The notes below the pieces were generated by a model. The model searched no databases. It worked only from the letters and a program-made list of their open reading frames with translations, and was not told the origin of the DNA. From positions 1 to 64,000 of IMG/VR virus record IMGVR_UViG_3300028654_000384: a DNA stretch of 64,000 bases; one strand, 5' to 3'. Origin of the DNA: a virus. This document shows positions 34,177-41,791 of the stretch, piece after piece. A program made the position numbers and the translations under genes. The first letter of the stretch is position 1; each line of letters starts with the position of its first letter.

Positions 34177-35081
34177 CAAAGTCACTTCAATATGAAGTGT
34201 ACTGTTACAGTTGTCATTGCGCACGATGCACGTGGCGCGATATCTACGTCGGTAAGGCTAAATATGGCACCAATGATCGGCACCATACGCACGTAGTCGT
34301 TGCTCGTCGAATATTGTCAGGGCGCGGCACTAAAAAAGACCTGAAGTTTGATTACTTCATGGCAAAGCACGGGATTGATAATCTTCATGTAAGAACTTTG
34401 ATCACGTGTTCATCTGAAGACGAAATGAATGACCAAGAGATTAAGATGATTGTTGAAAAAAAGACGTTCCACGAGTTTGGTGGAATGAATTTTGATCGTG
34501 GTGGTCGTGGCGGGCGTAGAAAGGGAGTTTATACACCTACGCCTGAGACGCGTGTTAACGCTAGCATTGCACAAAAGAAAGCTCATGAAGCTGATCCCAC
34601 ATTGCGATACAGAGCAACGCGTGGTTTAATAGAAGGTGGAAAAGTGTGGCGTGAAGCAAATCCTGATGCGATGAAAGGTGTTGTTGAACGTGGGTGGGAA
34701 ACAATTCATAAGCAACTTGAAACTGATCCTGAGTATGCTGAACAATTCACAGCCATGCACATGGAGAAGTCGCGCAAGGGTGGCGATGCGTTCTTGGTTA
34801 AACACGCCAATCCAGAATTTGCAGATGATTTTGCAAAAAAGTGTGGTGATGGCGTAAGTGCTTGGTGTAAGGCAAACCCAGAAAGTGTCAAGCTACGTGC
34901 ACAACGCGCCGCGGGAACTAAAGCTGCTAATGGTACTGGGATTAAAGCTGCTCGCGCCACAGCGCAAAAAACGCCTAAATCAGAGTACACACGTCGTGGA
35001 CTAAAAGGGTGGGAGTTACGACGTCAAAGGCAATTTCGCCAAAAATCTCACTCATGGCTTACGAGAGAAAAGGCAGAGTGA
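34173..35081 (+). CDS. GIY-YIG-type homing endonuclease (divergent)
   Basis: A 302-residue protein. The N-terminus reads YEVYCYSC...WRDIYVGKAKYG, a GIY-YIG core in which the second element is IYVGKA, followed by a conserved Arg/His region and a Glu (NDQEIKMIVE) at the expected position and a GGMNFDRGG end. The remainder is Lys/Ala-rich with NUMOD3-like repeats and ends with FRQKSHSWLTREK, similar to the C-terminus of the endonuclease at 50798 (FREKSHTWLTHQRKV). The gene is AT-rich relative to the genome and overlaps the HD gene by four bases. Confidence 0.8.
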   Translation: MTKSLQYEVYCYSCHCARCTWRDIYVGKAKYGTNDRHHTHVVVARRILSGRGTKKDLKFDYFMAKHGIDNLHVRTLITCSSEDEMNDQEIKMIVEKKTFHEFGGMNFDRGGRGGRRKGVYTPTPETRVNASIAQKKAHEADPTLRYRATRGLIEGGKVWREANPDAMKGVVERGWETIHKQLETDPEYAEQFTAMHMEKSRKGGDAFLVKHANPEFADDFAKKCGDGVSAWCKANPESVKLRAQRAAGTKAANGTGIKAARATAQKTPKSEYTRRGLKGWELRRQRQFRQKSHSWLTREKAE

Positions 35082-35383
35082 TGACTTCACTCATTGTTCC
35101 CGGCGATGTTGTTTCCCTCAAAGGCACAAGCGGGGGTATGTCGCGTCAACACCTGTATTCGACACCGGGTATCGATGCTATCGCCGACGTAAGTGATGAT
35201 GGGGTGTTGTTCGTTGTGTCTACCCTTGAGGTCAAGGACGCATACAAGAGGAGCGGCATACTTCGCAGCGAGTTCTTCTTCTACGTTCTCATCATGTCGG
35301 GTCACATTAGTGGCCATATGGCCGGGTGGATCACTGCTGGTCGAGTGGTGAAGTTGTGGAGTGCACATGAAGCAGTTGCCTGA
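35081..35383 (+). CDS. Small beta-rich protein, PGD-type
   Basis: A 100-residue protein whose ATG at 35081 overlaps the endonuclease stop. N-terminus MTSLIVPGDVVSLKGTSGG, then IDAIADVSDDGVLFVVS and a C-terminal strand-rich part (VLIMSGHISGHMAGWITAGR). The opening PGDVV resembles the PGDLIEW family and KOW/SH3-like barrels, but the rest is not clearly alignable. Its function is unknown. It overlaps the next gene by about 17 bases. Confidence 0.55.
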   Translation: MTSLIVPGDVVSLKGTSGGMSRQHLYSTPGIDAIADVSDDGVLFVVSTLEVKDAYKRSGILRSEFFFYVLIMSGHISGHMAGWITAGRVVKLWSAHEAVA

Positions 35384-35543
35384 TGACAAGACCTATGCGT
35401 GTCCCAAGTGCGCGGGACCTACCACTAAGTTGAAGGGCTTTGCATGCTACTGGTGCCGACCCTGTGACCACGTCATTGATCTGTGGTATACCGATGATCT
35501 CGTGGTCATTGATGCGTCAAAGTCACCCGTCAAGCCTATTTAG
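35367..35543 (+). CDS. Small zinc-ribbon protein
   Basis: A 58-residue protein with two CxxC pairs, CPKC and CYWC (in YACPKCAGP and FACYWCRPC), a likely zinc ribbon, followed by DHVIDLWYTDDLVVI. An ATG at 35367 is preferred to the GTG at 35361. Small zinc ribbons in phages often modify host transcription or bind nucleic acid, but nothing here shows which. It precedes a tagged gene with three bases between. Confidence 0.6.
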   Translation: MKQLPDDKTYACPKCAGPTTKLKGFACYWCRPCDHVIDLWYTDDLVVIDASKSPVKPI

Positions 35544-35546
35544 AAC

Positions 35547-35771
35547 ATGAGCAATTCACTGCTCGAAAAGTACATCAGGTTGATGGTTCAAGAGGCACAT
35601 GATGCCCGGGTACCCAATCAATTGGTCGGTGACTCGGGTGATGAGGGCGAACAGGTTGAAGTGGATGAGGCATCGGTGGTTGGCGGCATAGCAGGCTACA
35701 CTGCACCTCTCGGCATGGATCCAGACAAACTAGGACGTAGGAAGAACGCATCCAAGCGGAAGCGCAAGTAA
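35547..35771 (+). CDS. Tagged small acidic/basic protein
   Basis: A 74-residue protein. N-terminus MSNSLLEKYIRLMVQEAHD is a looser version of the tag (V-Q-E|A at the putative cleavage site). The middle is acidic (GDEGEQVEVDEASVVGG) followed by IAGYTAPLGM and a very basic end (GRRKNASKRKRK). The GxAGYTxPLG segment is one I associate with small proteins of marine phages. A virion-associated role is inferred. A strong hairpin lies 26 bases after the stop. Confidence 0.55.
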   Translation: MSNSLLEKYIRLMVQEAHDARVPNQLVGDSGDEGEQVEVDEASVVGGIAGYTAPLGMDPDKLGRRKNASKRKRK

Positions 35772-35796
35772 TTCAGCACAAAGCGGTAACAGGAAC

Positions 35797-35822
35797 GGTG
35801 GCGCAGAACAATCTGCGCCACC
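35797..35822 (+). terminator. Perfect 11-bp hairpin, probable terminator
   Basis: GGTGGCGCAGA and TCTGCGCCACC pair completely around a four-base ACAA loop. The flank has no T-run, so termination may rely on the stem or need a factor. It separates two transcription units, as a promoter begins three bases later. Confidence 0.6.
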
Positions 35823-35824
35823 CC

Positions 35825-35853
35825 TTGAACAAGGCAACGGACGAAGGTATGAT
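35825..35853 (+). promoter_or_regulatory. Promoter TTGAAC-17-TATGAT
   Basis: The best match to the sigma70 consensus in the window. It directly follows the hairpin. The predicted transcript has a leader of about 62 bases with AAAGAGG before the ATG at 35922, so translation here is not leaderless. Confidence 0.75.
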
Positions 35854-35921
35854 CCAATGGTAGGTGCACTGATGCACTCACATAGTGGTTCATTCTGAGG
35901 TAGTAGGAAAGAGGATAGAAA

Positions 35922-36146
35922 ATGGCACAGGAATTCAATCCCGGTGATCAAGTTAAACACTTGTCAGGTGGACCTGTAATGACGGTTGACTATTGCAACG
36001 GCACCGCAGCTACTTGTTCATGGTTCGATCATAAAAGTGGTAAGTTTGAAACAGCGACACTCAGGAAAATAGCTCTCAAACTTCATGTGGAAGAGCATCA
36101 ACCTGTCGTCCTACAAGACGACGGATACAAGTGGCCGACGGACTAA
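35922..36146 (+). CDS. YodC-like DUF2158 small protein
   Basis: A 74-residue protein. The pattern FNPGDQVKHLSGGPVMTVDY then ATCSWFDHKSGKFETATL is that of the DUF2158/YodC family (SGGP-MTV and C-WF signatures). The family is found in many bacteria and phages and has no established biochemical role. It has an AAAGAGG ribosome-binding site and a strong promoter. It is followed three bases later by a homing endonuclease. Confidence 0.8.
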   Translation: MAQEFNPGDQVKHLSGGPVMTVDYCNGTAATCSWFDHKSGKFETATLRKIALKLHVEEHQPVVLQDDGYKWPTD

Positions 36147-36149
36147 TCG

Positions 36150-37082
36150 GTGCTGATTACCAAGCTTTCCGCCACGCGTGCACTATGTGCGTGTGATGTT
36201 TGTGGCACAGAAATTGTTCGTTCATTCAACCGTATGGGTGAACTGCAATTCTGTACACGTGCATGCATGACTTCAGCGCGGAAAGCTGGTGGTGTTCTAC
36301 AACGGAAGACCGAAGCTACAGCACTTACAAAGTACGGTGTCACGAACGTAGCAAAATCAGTTCTCATCAAGGAACAGACGAAGCAAACGTGCATGGTGCG
36401 CTATGGTGTCTCAGCACCTGTGTTATCGCCTGAGATTGATGCCAAACGTCGCAAGACGCTTGAAGAGCGGTATGGTGTTGATCAGACGTTCAAGTCTACT
36501 GATGTGCGTGCCAAGTCTCGTGATACCAAACTTGAACGGTATGGTGAGGAATGGCCTGCTAAATTAGACGCCACGAAGCAAAAAGTGATAGAGACGAACA
36601 TGGAGCGTTACGGCGTTCCAAGTCCCTTTAGTCTCGGATCACCCTTTCGCAGCGCTGATGATTGTAGTAAAGGGGGACAGGTTAGCTATCGTGCTCAAGG
36701 ACTTAAGGCGGGTGGCGAAGGGTTCTTATCGAAACCTGAACTTCAGTTACGTGATCTATTGGTTGAACAGTTCGGCGTTGAAGATGTTGATCAACAAGTT
36801 GTGGTGCAACACGGCGTTCGAAAACCTTGGTTGATCGACTTCTATGTCAAGTCAATTGACACCTACGTGCAATCAGACGGCGTCTATTGGCATGGGCTTG
36901 ATAGGGCATATAATGAACTGCATCCGGATGCACAGAAGACGTATGATCACGATAGACAGCAAGATCAATGGTTCGTGAACAATGGACGACGTCTGATTAG
37001 GATTACTGACAAGCAAGTGAAAGAGTGGATGAAGACGGGATCCGCGTCAGATGCGCTGAAGCAGATTCTTCTTCAACGGTAA
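36150..37082 (+). CDS. Vsr/EDxHD-like homing endonuclease with RYGV repeats
   Basis: A 310-residue protein with a GTG start. N-terminal zinc-binding segment (CACDVCGTE and FCTRAC), then four repeats of the form KYGVTNVAKS, RYGVSAPVLS, RYGVDQTFKS and RYGVPSPFSL, known from phage homing endonucleases as DNA-binding repeats. The C-terminal nuclease core has WLIDFYVKSIDTYVQSDGVYWHG, with catalytic Asp and His positions like Vsr-type enzymes, then QQDQWFVNNGRRLIRITDKQ. It lies between the DUF2158 gene and the SSB gene. Composition is more AT-rich than the SSB gene after it. Confidence 0.82.
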   Translation: MLITKLSATRALCACDVCGTEIVRSFNRMGELQFCTRACMTSARKAGGVLQRKTEATALTKYGVTNVAKSVLIKEQTKQTCMVRYGVSAPVLSPEIDAKRRKTLEERYGVDQTFKSTDVRAKSRDTKLERYGEEWPAKLDATKQKVIETNMERYGVPSPFSLGSPFRSADDCSKGGQVSYRAQGLKAGGEGFLSKPELQLRDLLVEQFGVEDVDQQVVVQHGVRKPWLIDFYVKSIDTYVQSDGVYWHGLDRAYNELHPDAQKTYDHDRQQDQWFVNNGRRLIRITDKQVKEWMKTGSASDALKQILLQR

Positions 37083-37102
37083 TAGGAAAGAGGAATAGGA
37101 AC

Positions 37103-38029
37103 ATGGTAGATCTCGAGGCGATTCGTCGCAAAGTCGCGCAGCTCAACGGCGAGCGCAAGAATTCAAACGTCCAGCTGTGGAAGCCCGCCCCGGGCGAGTA
37201 CAAGGTCAGGGGACTGCCGTGGAAGCCCGGCACCGCGACCGCTGATTCCCCCTTCATTGAGCGCCAGTTCTACTACTTGGGCGATCAACCCCGGATCCTG
37301 GCCCCTCGCCAGTTCAACAAGCCCGATCCCATCAATTCGCTGATCACCAAGCTGTTCCGCTCTGGCAACCCCGATGACCGCGAGAACGCCAAGAAGCTGA
37401 TGCCCAAGATGGTCGCCTACATGCCCCTCATCGTCCGCGGTGAAGAGGACAAGGGCGTGCAGGTGTGGTCGCTCAACAAGCTCGTCTACAAGGACCTGCT
37501 GGCGCTGTTCACCAATACCGAACTGTCGGATGATGGCAGCCTCATTGACTTTCTCGACCCGGTCGATGGCATTGATCTCAAGGTGACGATCACCAAGTCG
37601 CCCAAAAAGTTCAACGGGCGTGACGTGATGGACGTCAAGATCGGCGCCGTCCGCAAGCAGAGCAAGTTGTCGAACGACGACGCGCAGGCCAAGAAGTGGC
37701 TCGACAACCTCCCCAACGTCGACGACATGTTCCCGACCAAGACGACGGCCGAGATTGAAGCGGCGCTCAACGCTTACCTGTCGGGTGATTCACCTGACGC
37801 TGACGGTTCAAGCCGTGGCACTAAACCTCAGGACGAACTCGACAAGTTGGCCGATGATGTCAAGGCCGAAGTCAAGGCGCCCGCGACCGAAGCAGCGAAG
37901 GCGCCAAAGGCAGCGCCCGCCGCGAAGAAGGCCCCTGCCAAGAAGGCCGAAGTTGATGACGACGCTCCCGCTGAAAAAGTGTCGCTCGATGATGCCTTTG
38001 CATCGTTGATCAACGACAACGACGAGTAA
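37103..38029 (+). CDS. Single-stranded DNA-binding protein (gp32-like)
   Basis: A 308-residue protein. ATG at 37103 with AGAGGAATAGGA upstream; the longer frame upstream overlaps the endonuclease. The N-terminal basic helix (MVDLEAIRRKVAQLNGE) and the OB-fold-like body (VQLWKPAPGEYKVRGLPW, FYYLGDQPRILAPRQF) match the gp32 type. A Lys/Ala-rich linker (KAAPAAKKAPAKKAE) leads to an acidic C-terminal end (DDDAPAEKVSLDDAFASLIN), which in gp32-like proteins recruits replication proteins. It lies upstream of uvsX, as expected. Unlike T4 gp32, no zinc cluster is visible. Confidence 0.82.
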   Translation: MVDLEAIRRKVAQLNGERKNSNVQLWKPAPGEYKVRGLPWKPGTATADSPFIERQFYYLGDQPRILAPRQFNKPDPINSLITKLFRSGNPDDRENAKKLMPKMVAYMPLIVRGEEDKGVQVWSLNKLVYKDLLALFTNTELSDDGSLIDFLDPVDGIDLKVTITKSPKKFNGRDVMDVKIGAVRKQSKLSNDDAQAKKWLDNLPNVDDMFPTKTTAEIEAALNAYLSGDSPDADGSSRGTKPQDELDKLADDVKAEVKAPATEAAKAPKAAPAAKKAPAKKAEVDDDAPAEKVSLDDAFASLINDNDE

Positions 38030-38038
38030 CAACAGATC

Positions 38039-38058
38039 GGCGAGGGTCCTTCCTCGCC
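38039..38058 (+). terminator. Hairpin after SSB gene
   Basis: GGCGAGG and CCTCGCC pair perfectly around GTCCTT. It lies ten bases after the SSB stop and directly before the tRNA-like element. There is no T-run; it may be a processing or attenuation hairpin. Confidence 0.5.
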
Positions 38059-38060
38059 TT

Positions 38061-38130
38061 GCGAGCCAGGTGTAAAGGTGCACAGTCGGCTACCCGCCGG
38101 CAGGGCTAGGTTCAATGCCTAGGGTTTCGC
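38061..38130 (+). tRNA. tRNA-like cloverleaf (anticodon loop atypical)
   Basis: A full cloverleaf can be drawn: acceptor GCGAGCC (38061-38067) against GGTTTCGC (38123-38130) with one bulged T; D arm GTGT/GCAC with loop AAAGGT (38070-38083); anticodon arm GTCGG/CCGGC (38085-38101) with loop CTACCCG; four-base variable loop; T arm CTAGG/CCTAG with loop TTCAATG (38106-38122), matching the universal TTCRANN. By position the anticodon would be ACC (Gly), but base 37 is C and base 8 is A, both abnormal, and CCA is not encoded. It may be a decayed tRNA or a tRNA-like leader of uvsX. Confidence 0.4.
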
Positions 38131-38150
38131 TCGAAGAAAGGCAGTGCCAT

Positions 38151-39347
38151 ATGGCGAAAAAAGTCGAGGCTCAAGATCCCAAAGCTAGCAGTGCTGACGT
38201 CGACGACTTCACGTCGCAATTGATCAAAGACATCAATAAGGAAATGGGTCTTCGTGTGGCCTATAACCTCAATGAGGCTACGGCACCGACGATCGTCAAA
38301 AGGTGGATCCCGACTGGCTCACTTCAACTCGATTATGCGATCAGGAATTGTGCTGGCGGTGGTTATCCTGAAGGTCGCATCATTGAGATTGCAGGGACGC
38401 CGTCTGTCGGAAAGTCGCACTTGGCCTACCACGTCGCCGCCAACGTGCAGGCGATGGGCGGATTGGTCGTCTACATTGACACCGAGAACGCAACCCCCGT
38501 TGACAAGCTGAAACACATGGGGATTGACGTTCGTAAGCGTTTCGTGTATTGTGATGAGCATGCAACGGAGAACGTCTTCAAGATCATTGAATCGATCATC
38601 CTTAAGGCAAAGACGTTGCCCGCGACCAAGGACATCCCGATTGTCGTGATTTGGGATTCGATTGCTGCCACATCGCCGCTAGCCGAATTGAACGGTGAGT
38701 ATGAGGACAATACCATAGGGTTGCAAGCACGCGTCATCAGTAAGGGGATGAGGAAGATCACTGGCGTCATAGGGCAAAACAATGTGACGTTGTTGTGCTT
38801 GAATCAGCTACGTGATGCCATAGGCGTGATCCATGGTGATCCTCAGGTGACACCCGGGGGAAAAGCAGTGCCATTTCATGCATCAGTTCGTATACGACTT
38901 AGCTCTGGCACGCAAGTCAAGGACAGCAAAGGCAACACGATCGGCATCCACGTCATTGCCACAATCAAGAAGAACAAGGTTGCACCACCTTTTAGGAAGC
39001 ATGAGTTCGACATCATCTTTGGTGTTGGGATCGTTGAACACGAGTACATCTTTGATGAAGTCAGAGCATACTGTGCTGACAACAAGGTGTTTGCAGCGTC
39101 AGGTGACAAGCAAGTAGAGATCAAGATCTCTGGAGCGAGTTCATGGAAGGAACTTATTGTCAGCGATGCTAAGACTGGTGAGGTCATCCTCGAGAAGAAG
39201 TTCTATAAGAGTGACTTCGGTGACCTAATGAAGGACTCGCAGTATAAACCATTCATTGATAAGGTGATCGAGGCAACTTACATGACTGTTTCTGGTGAGA
39301 AAGCCGAAGAAGGTGAGACGCCTGTTGACGATGAAGAGGCGGCCTGA
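38151..39347 (+). CDS. uvsX: UvsX/RecA-like recombinase
   Basis: A 398-residue protein. ATG at 38151 with AAGAAAGG upstream. It holds Walker A GTPSVGKS at residues 82-89, Walker B IPIVVIWDS at 162-170 (Asp169), a L2-like Gly/Gln region (NNVTLLCLNQLRDAIG) and a polar acidic C-terminus (EKAEEGETPVDDEEAA). UvsX catalyses strand exchange on gp32-coated ssDNA and drives recombination-dependent replication; the adjacent SSB gene supports this. It overlaps a homing endonuclease gene by TGATG, and the 3' half is more AT-rich than the 5' half. Confidence 0.9.
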   Translation: MAKKVEAQDPKASSADVDDFTSQLIKDINKEMGLRVAYNLNEATAPTIVKRWIPTGSLQLDYAIRNCAGGGYPEGRIIEIAGTPSVGKSHLAYHVAANVQAMGGLVVYIDTENATPVDKLKHMGIDVRKRFVYCDEHATENVFKIIESIILKAKTLPATKDIPIVVIWDSIAATSPLAELNGEYEDNTIGLQARVISKGMRKITGVIGQNNVTLLCLNQLRDAIGVIHGDPQVTPGGKAVPFHASVRIRLSSGTQVKDSKGNTIGIHVIATIKKNKVAPPFRKHEFDIIFGVGIVEHEYIFDEVRAYCADNKVFAASGDKQVEIKISGASSWKELIVSDAKTGEVILEKKFYKSDFGDLMKDSQYKPFIDKVIEATYMTVSGEKAEEGETPVDDEEAA

Positions 39348-40147
39348 TGGTAGAGCGCATGGTGTGTCATCGAACCATGACGATGGTGACCAATACACAT
39401 TTGAAGCGTCATGCACTGTCGGTCGACGAATACAGGAAGAAATTCCCGGGTGTCACACTAGGAAGCACGCCATGGCTTGAGACCTGGCGCAATAGTGAGA
39501 AGAACAAGCAATACGCTCGTGATCTACTGGTTCACATCGGCCAAGATGAAGAGTTGCAAACGCGTCGGAAGGCTAGCGTAAAGACTGCGTGGAAGAATGT
39601 TGATCTACTCAAGCGCCACTCTGACACAATGAAATCAGTAGTTCTCATGAATGAAACATACGCAGCACACCTGAGAAACAAGCCAGTCACGGATCGCATG
39701 CGCATGTCGAACTTCGATAGGTGGGTGATCGATCATGGGTACTCCGAAGCTGTTATTCGTCAGCAGGAATGGCAGAAGAACAATGTACTGCCCACGTCGT
39801 CAAGGGACACGAAGATAGAACTTCGTGTGCGTGATCTACTAGATGAGTTGGGACACATGTATCTGACACAGTTTGCCGTGCTTCACTACAGGTGTGATGT
39901 GTATGTTCCCGCGTTGAACCTTATCATTGAAGCGAACGGTGATTACTGGCACGCTAACCCAACAAAGCATGCACCAGACGATCTCATTGGTCCGTCACGC
40001 TCGTCAGCAGCGTCTATTTGGGAGCGTGATGTACATAGGGTACATGCATTGAGAAACATGGGGTTCACCGTTCTTATGTTATGGGAGAGTGACATCAAGT
40101 CATTGAGTGCGGAGAGATTAATGGCGTTGATGAAGGAGTGTAACTGA
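39347..40147 (+). CDS. Vsr/EDxHD-like homing endonuclease
   Basis: A 266-residue protein. The N-terminus holds a MucR-like element (LKRHALSVDEYRKKFPG), a frequent DNA-recognition module in phage endonucleases. The C-terminal half carries the nuclease core: YRCDVYVPALNLIIEANGDYWHA (catalytic Asp, Glu and His pattern), then a helix with WERDVHRVHALRNMGFTVLM and a terminal LWESDIKSLS. It overlaps uvsX by one base and the following gene by one base, so it is inserted without disturbing the operon. AT-richer than neighbours. Confidence 0.82.
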   Translation: MVERMVCHRTMTMVTNTHLKRHALSVDEYRKKFPGVTLGSTPWLETWRNSEKNKQYARDLLVHIGQDEELQTRRKASVKTAWKNVDLLKRHSDTMKSVVLMNETYAAHLRNKPVTDRMRMSNFDRWVIDHGYSEAVIRQQEWQKNNVLPTSSRDTKIELRVRDLLDELGHMYLTQFAVLHYRCDVYVPALNLIIEANGDYWHANPTKHAPDDLIGPSRSSAASIWERDVHRVHALRNMGFTVLMLWESDIKSLSAERLMALMKECN

Positions 40148-40554
40148 TGGACACTCACGTGCAGTGGGCGATCTCTGCCGATGTTGAGGGCTTGGTCAAG
40201 GTGATCACCGATTGTAGAAAGCAGTTGATCGACATTGCCAAGCGTAAGCACAACAAGTCTCGCGTCACCGTCGTGGCGTGCGATGCCTATGCAGATCCCA
40301 AGGTCGTTGAATTGCTACGCCTGAGTGAGGCGTGGATCGGTGCTGACCCACTACCCGCCGTCATCAACAAGCGGACGGGTGAGGAACAGGTTGAGTTGTC
40401 GGAGCGTGTCGCCACATTTGACTCCTTTCAACTGCACACCCACCCGATCATGGGTGAGCGCGACATCAGGTTGATCATGGAACTTGGAGTGGGTGACGAC
40501 CGCGATCAGCTCTTTTTCGGCAATATTGCACTGACAGACGGAACGACGCCATGA
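40147..40554 (+). CDS. Unknown protein with HTHP motif
   Basis: A 135-residue protein beginning by overlap with the endonuclease stop. It is helical at the start (VEGLVKVITDCRKQLIDIAK) with alternating strands later. FDSFQLHTHPIMGERD contains HxHP and a following Asp that recall the metal site of JAB/MPN peptidases, but the conserved Ser-x-x-Asp spacing is not clear, so I do not assign it. It lies between uvsX and FEN genes, so a replication-associated role is possible. Confidence 0.55.
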   Translation: MDTHVQWAISADVEGLVKVITDCRKQLIDIAKRKHNKSRVTVVACDAYADPKVVELLRLSEAWIGADPLPAVINKRTGEEQVELSERVATFDSFQLHTHPIMGERDIRLIMELGVGDDRDQLFFGNIALTDGTTP

Positions 40555-40784
40555 AGAATGCACTGATCTTTCTGGAGCTATTGACCAAGCAGTTCCCGCC
40601 ACTGGCCCGTCATGCCCACTCGTTGACCCTGCACCGTGGCAAGTTGATGGTGGCCTTGGTCAACACAGCGCCGTGTTCCACGTTCATCCTCAACGCTGCA
40701 GACCTGGAGCACGACCCTGCCAAACTGGTCAGGGAGATCGTGGGCCTGATGTCGAAAGAAGATCAACCGAAGCAGCCGGCCTGA
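40551..40784 (+). CDS. Small unknown protein
   Basis: A 77-residue protein overlapping the previous stop (ATGA). The sequence alternates helix (ALIFLELLTKQFPPLARHAH) and short strands (LTLHRGKLMVALVNTAP). No motif is recognised. It ends 33 bases before the FEN gene, and the -35 element of that gene's promoter overlaps its stop codon. Confidence 0.5.
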   Translation: MKNALIFLELLTKQFPPLARHAHSLTLHRGKLMVALVNTAPCSTFILNAADLEHDPAKLVREIVGLMSKEDQPKQPA

Positions 40785-40809
40785 ACTGTGTGCCCGTGAG
40801 GGGTACAGT
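40781..40809 (+). promoter_or_regulatory. Promoter CTGAAC-17-TACAGT, leaderless or nearly so
   Basis: TACAGT begins 13 bases before the ATG at 40817. No ribosome-binding site is visible. Confidence 0.6.
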
Positions 40810-40816
40810 GATAGAC

Positions 40817-41791
40817 ATGTCAAGTGATCGTCCTATCCTGATTGTGGATGCAATGAATCTGTTCGTCAGGAGTTGGGCCGCTTATCCGACCATGTCGAGC
40901 CATGGATACCAGATGGGCGGTTGCATCGGCTTTCTGAAGACGTTGAAGCGCATTGTCAATGAAGTGCAGCCCCGGGCCGTCTATGTCTGTTGGGAGTCAG
41001 GAGGTAGCTCACGCCGTCGCAAGTTGTTCGCCGAATACAAGCTCAACCGCAAACCTGGTAAGCTCAATCGCTTCTATGAAGACGACATTCCTGACACCGA
41101 AGAGAACAGGCGCCACCAACTCGAGGCACTGGTCTACATGTCAAAGTGTGCGCCCTTCTGCCAGTTATTCGTGCAGGACTGTGAGGGAGATGACCTCGTC
41201 GCCTACCTGTGTTGCGGGCCCCTGCGCGGCGACGACAAGGTCATCGTGTCGTCCGATAAGGACCTCTACCAGCTGCTCGACGATCGGACGAAGTTGTACA
41301 GCCTTCACAAGAAGACCTACGTCACTAAGGCCGATGTCATGGAGGAATTTAGAGTACAGTCAAAGCACTTCGCGTTGGCCAAGGCACTGTGCGGTGACAA
41401 TGGTGACAACGTGCCTGGCATCAAGGGCTTGGGTTTCAAGACGGTGGCCAAGCTGTTCCCAATGTTGGGCCTCGATGATGACTTGTTGTTGCAGGACATC
41501 ATCGACTACGCTCATACCCACGTCGATGAGTCGAAGATCTTTCAACGCATCGTCGAACAAGCGGACGATGTGAGGCGCAATTGGAGACTAGTGTTCTTAG
41601 ACGGCAGCATGTTGTCGGCGACACAGCAGGCGGCGATAGACCAGCGATTGCAGAACTTCGTGCCTAGGCCTGATAGGATTGGGTTGGTCAGGCGCCTCAT
41701 CAATGAGGGCATCGGTGACTTTGCCGTTGAGGACTTTTTTGGTGCGTTCAATTGCATTGAGAACACGCAACACAAGACGGGAGACGAGTGA
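40817..41791 (+). CDS. 5'-3' exonuclease / FEN-RNase H-like
   Basis: A 324-residue protein. The FEN active-site residues are present: ILIVDAMNLF (Asp11), VCWESGGSSRRRKLF (Glu60 and basic arch), DCEGDDLVAY (Glu123, Asp125, Asp126), VIVSSDKDLYQLL (Asp147, Asp149), and the helix-hairpin-helix GDNVPGIKGLGFKTVAKLF. T4 RNase H (305 residues) has the same role: removing RNA primers and flaps during lagging-strand synthesis. Its presence compensates for the lack of an exonuclease in the small polymerase. It overlaps the helicase gene by TGATG. Confidence 0.9.
   Translation: MSSDRPILIVDAMNLFVRSWAAYPTMSSHGYQMGGCIGFLKTLKRIVNEVQPRAVYVCWESGGSSRRRKLFAEYKLNRKPGKLNRFYEDDIPDTEENRRHQLEALVYMSKCAPFCQLFVQDCEGDDLVAYLCCGPLRGDDKVIVSSDKDLYQLLDDRTKLYSLHKKTYVTKADVMEEFRVQSKHFALAKALCGDNGDNVPGIKGLGFKTVAKLFPMLGLDDDLLLQDIIDYAHTHVDESKIFQRIVEQADDVRRNWRLVFLDGSMLSATQQAAIDQRLQNFVPRPDRIGLVRRLINEGIGDFAVEDFFGAFNCIENTQHKTGDE

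Noticed and set aside
40147-40554. JAB/MPN peptidase assignment
   Set aside because: HTHP is present but the following Ser-x-x-Asp spacing is not; left as unknown.
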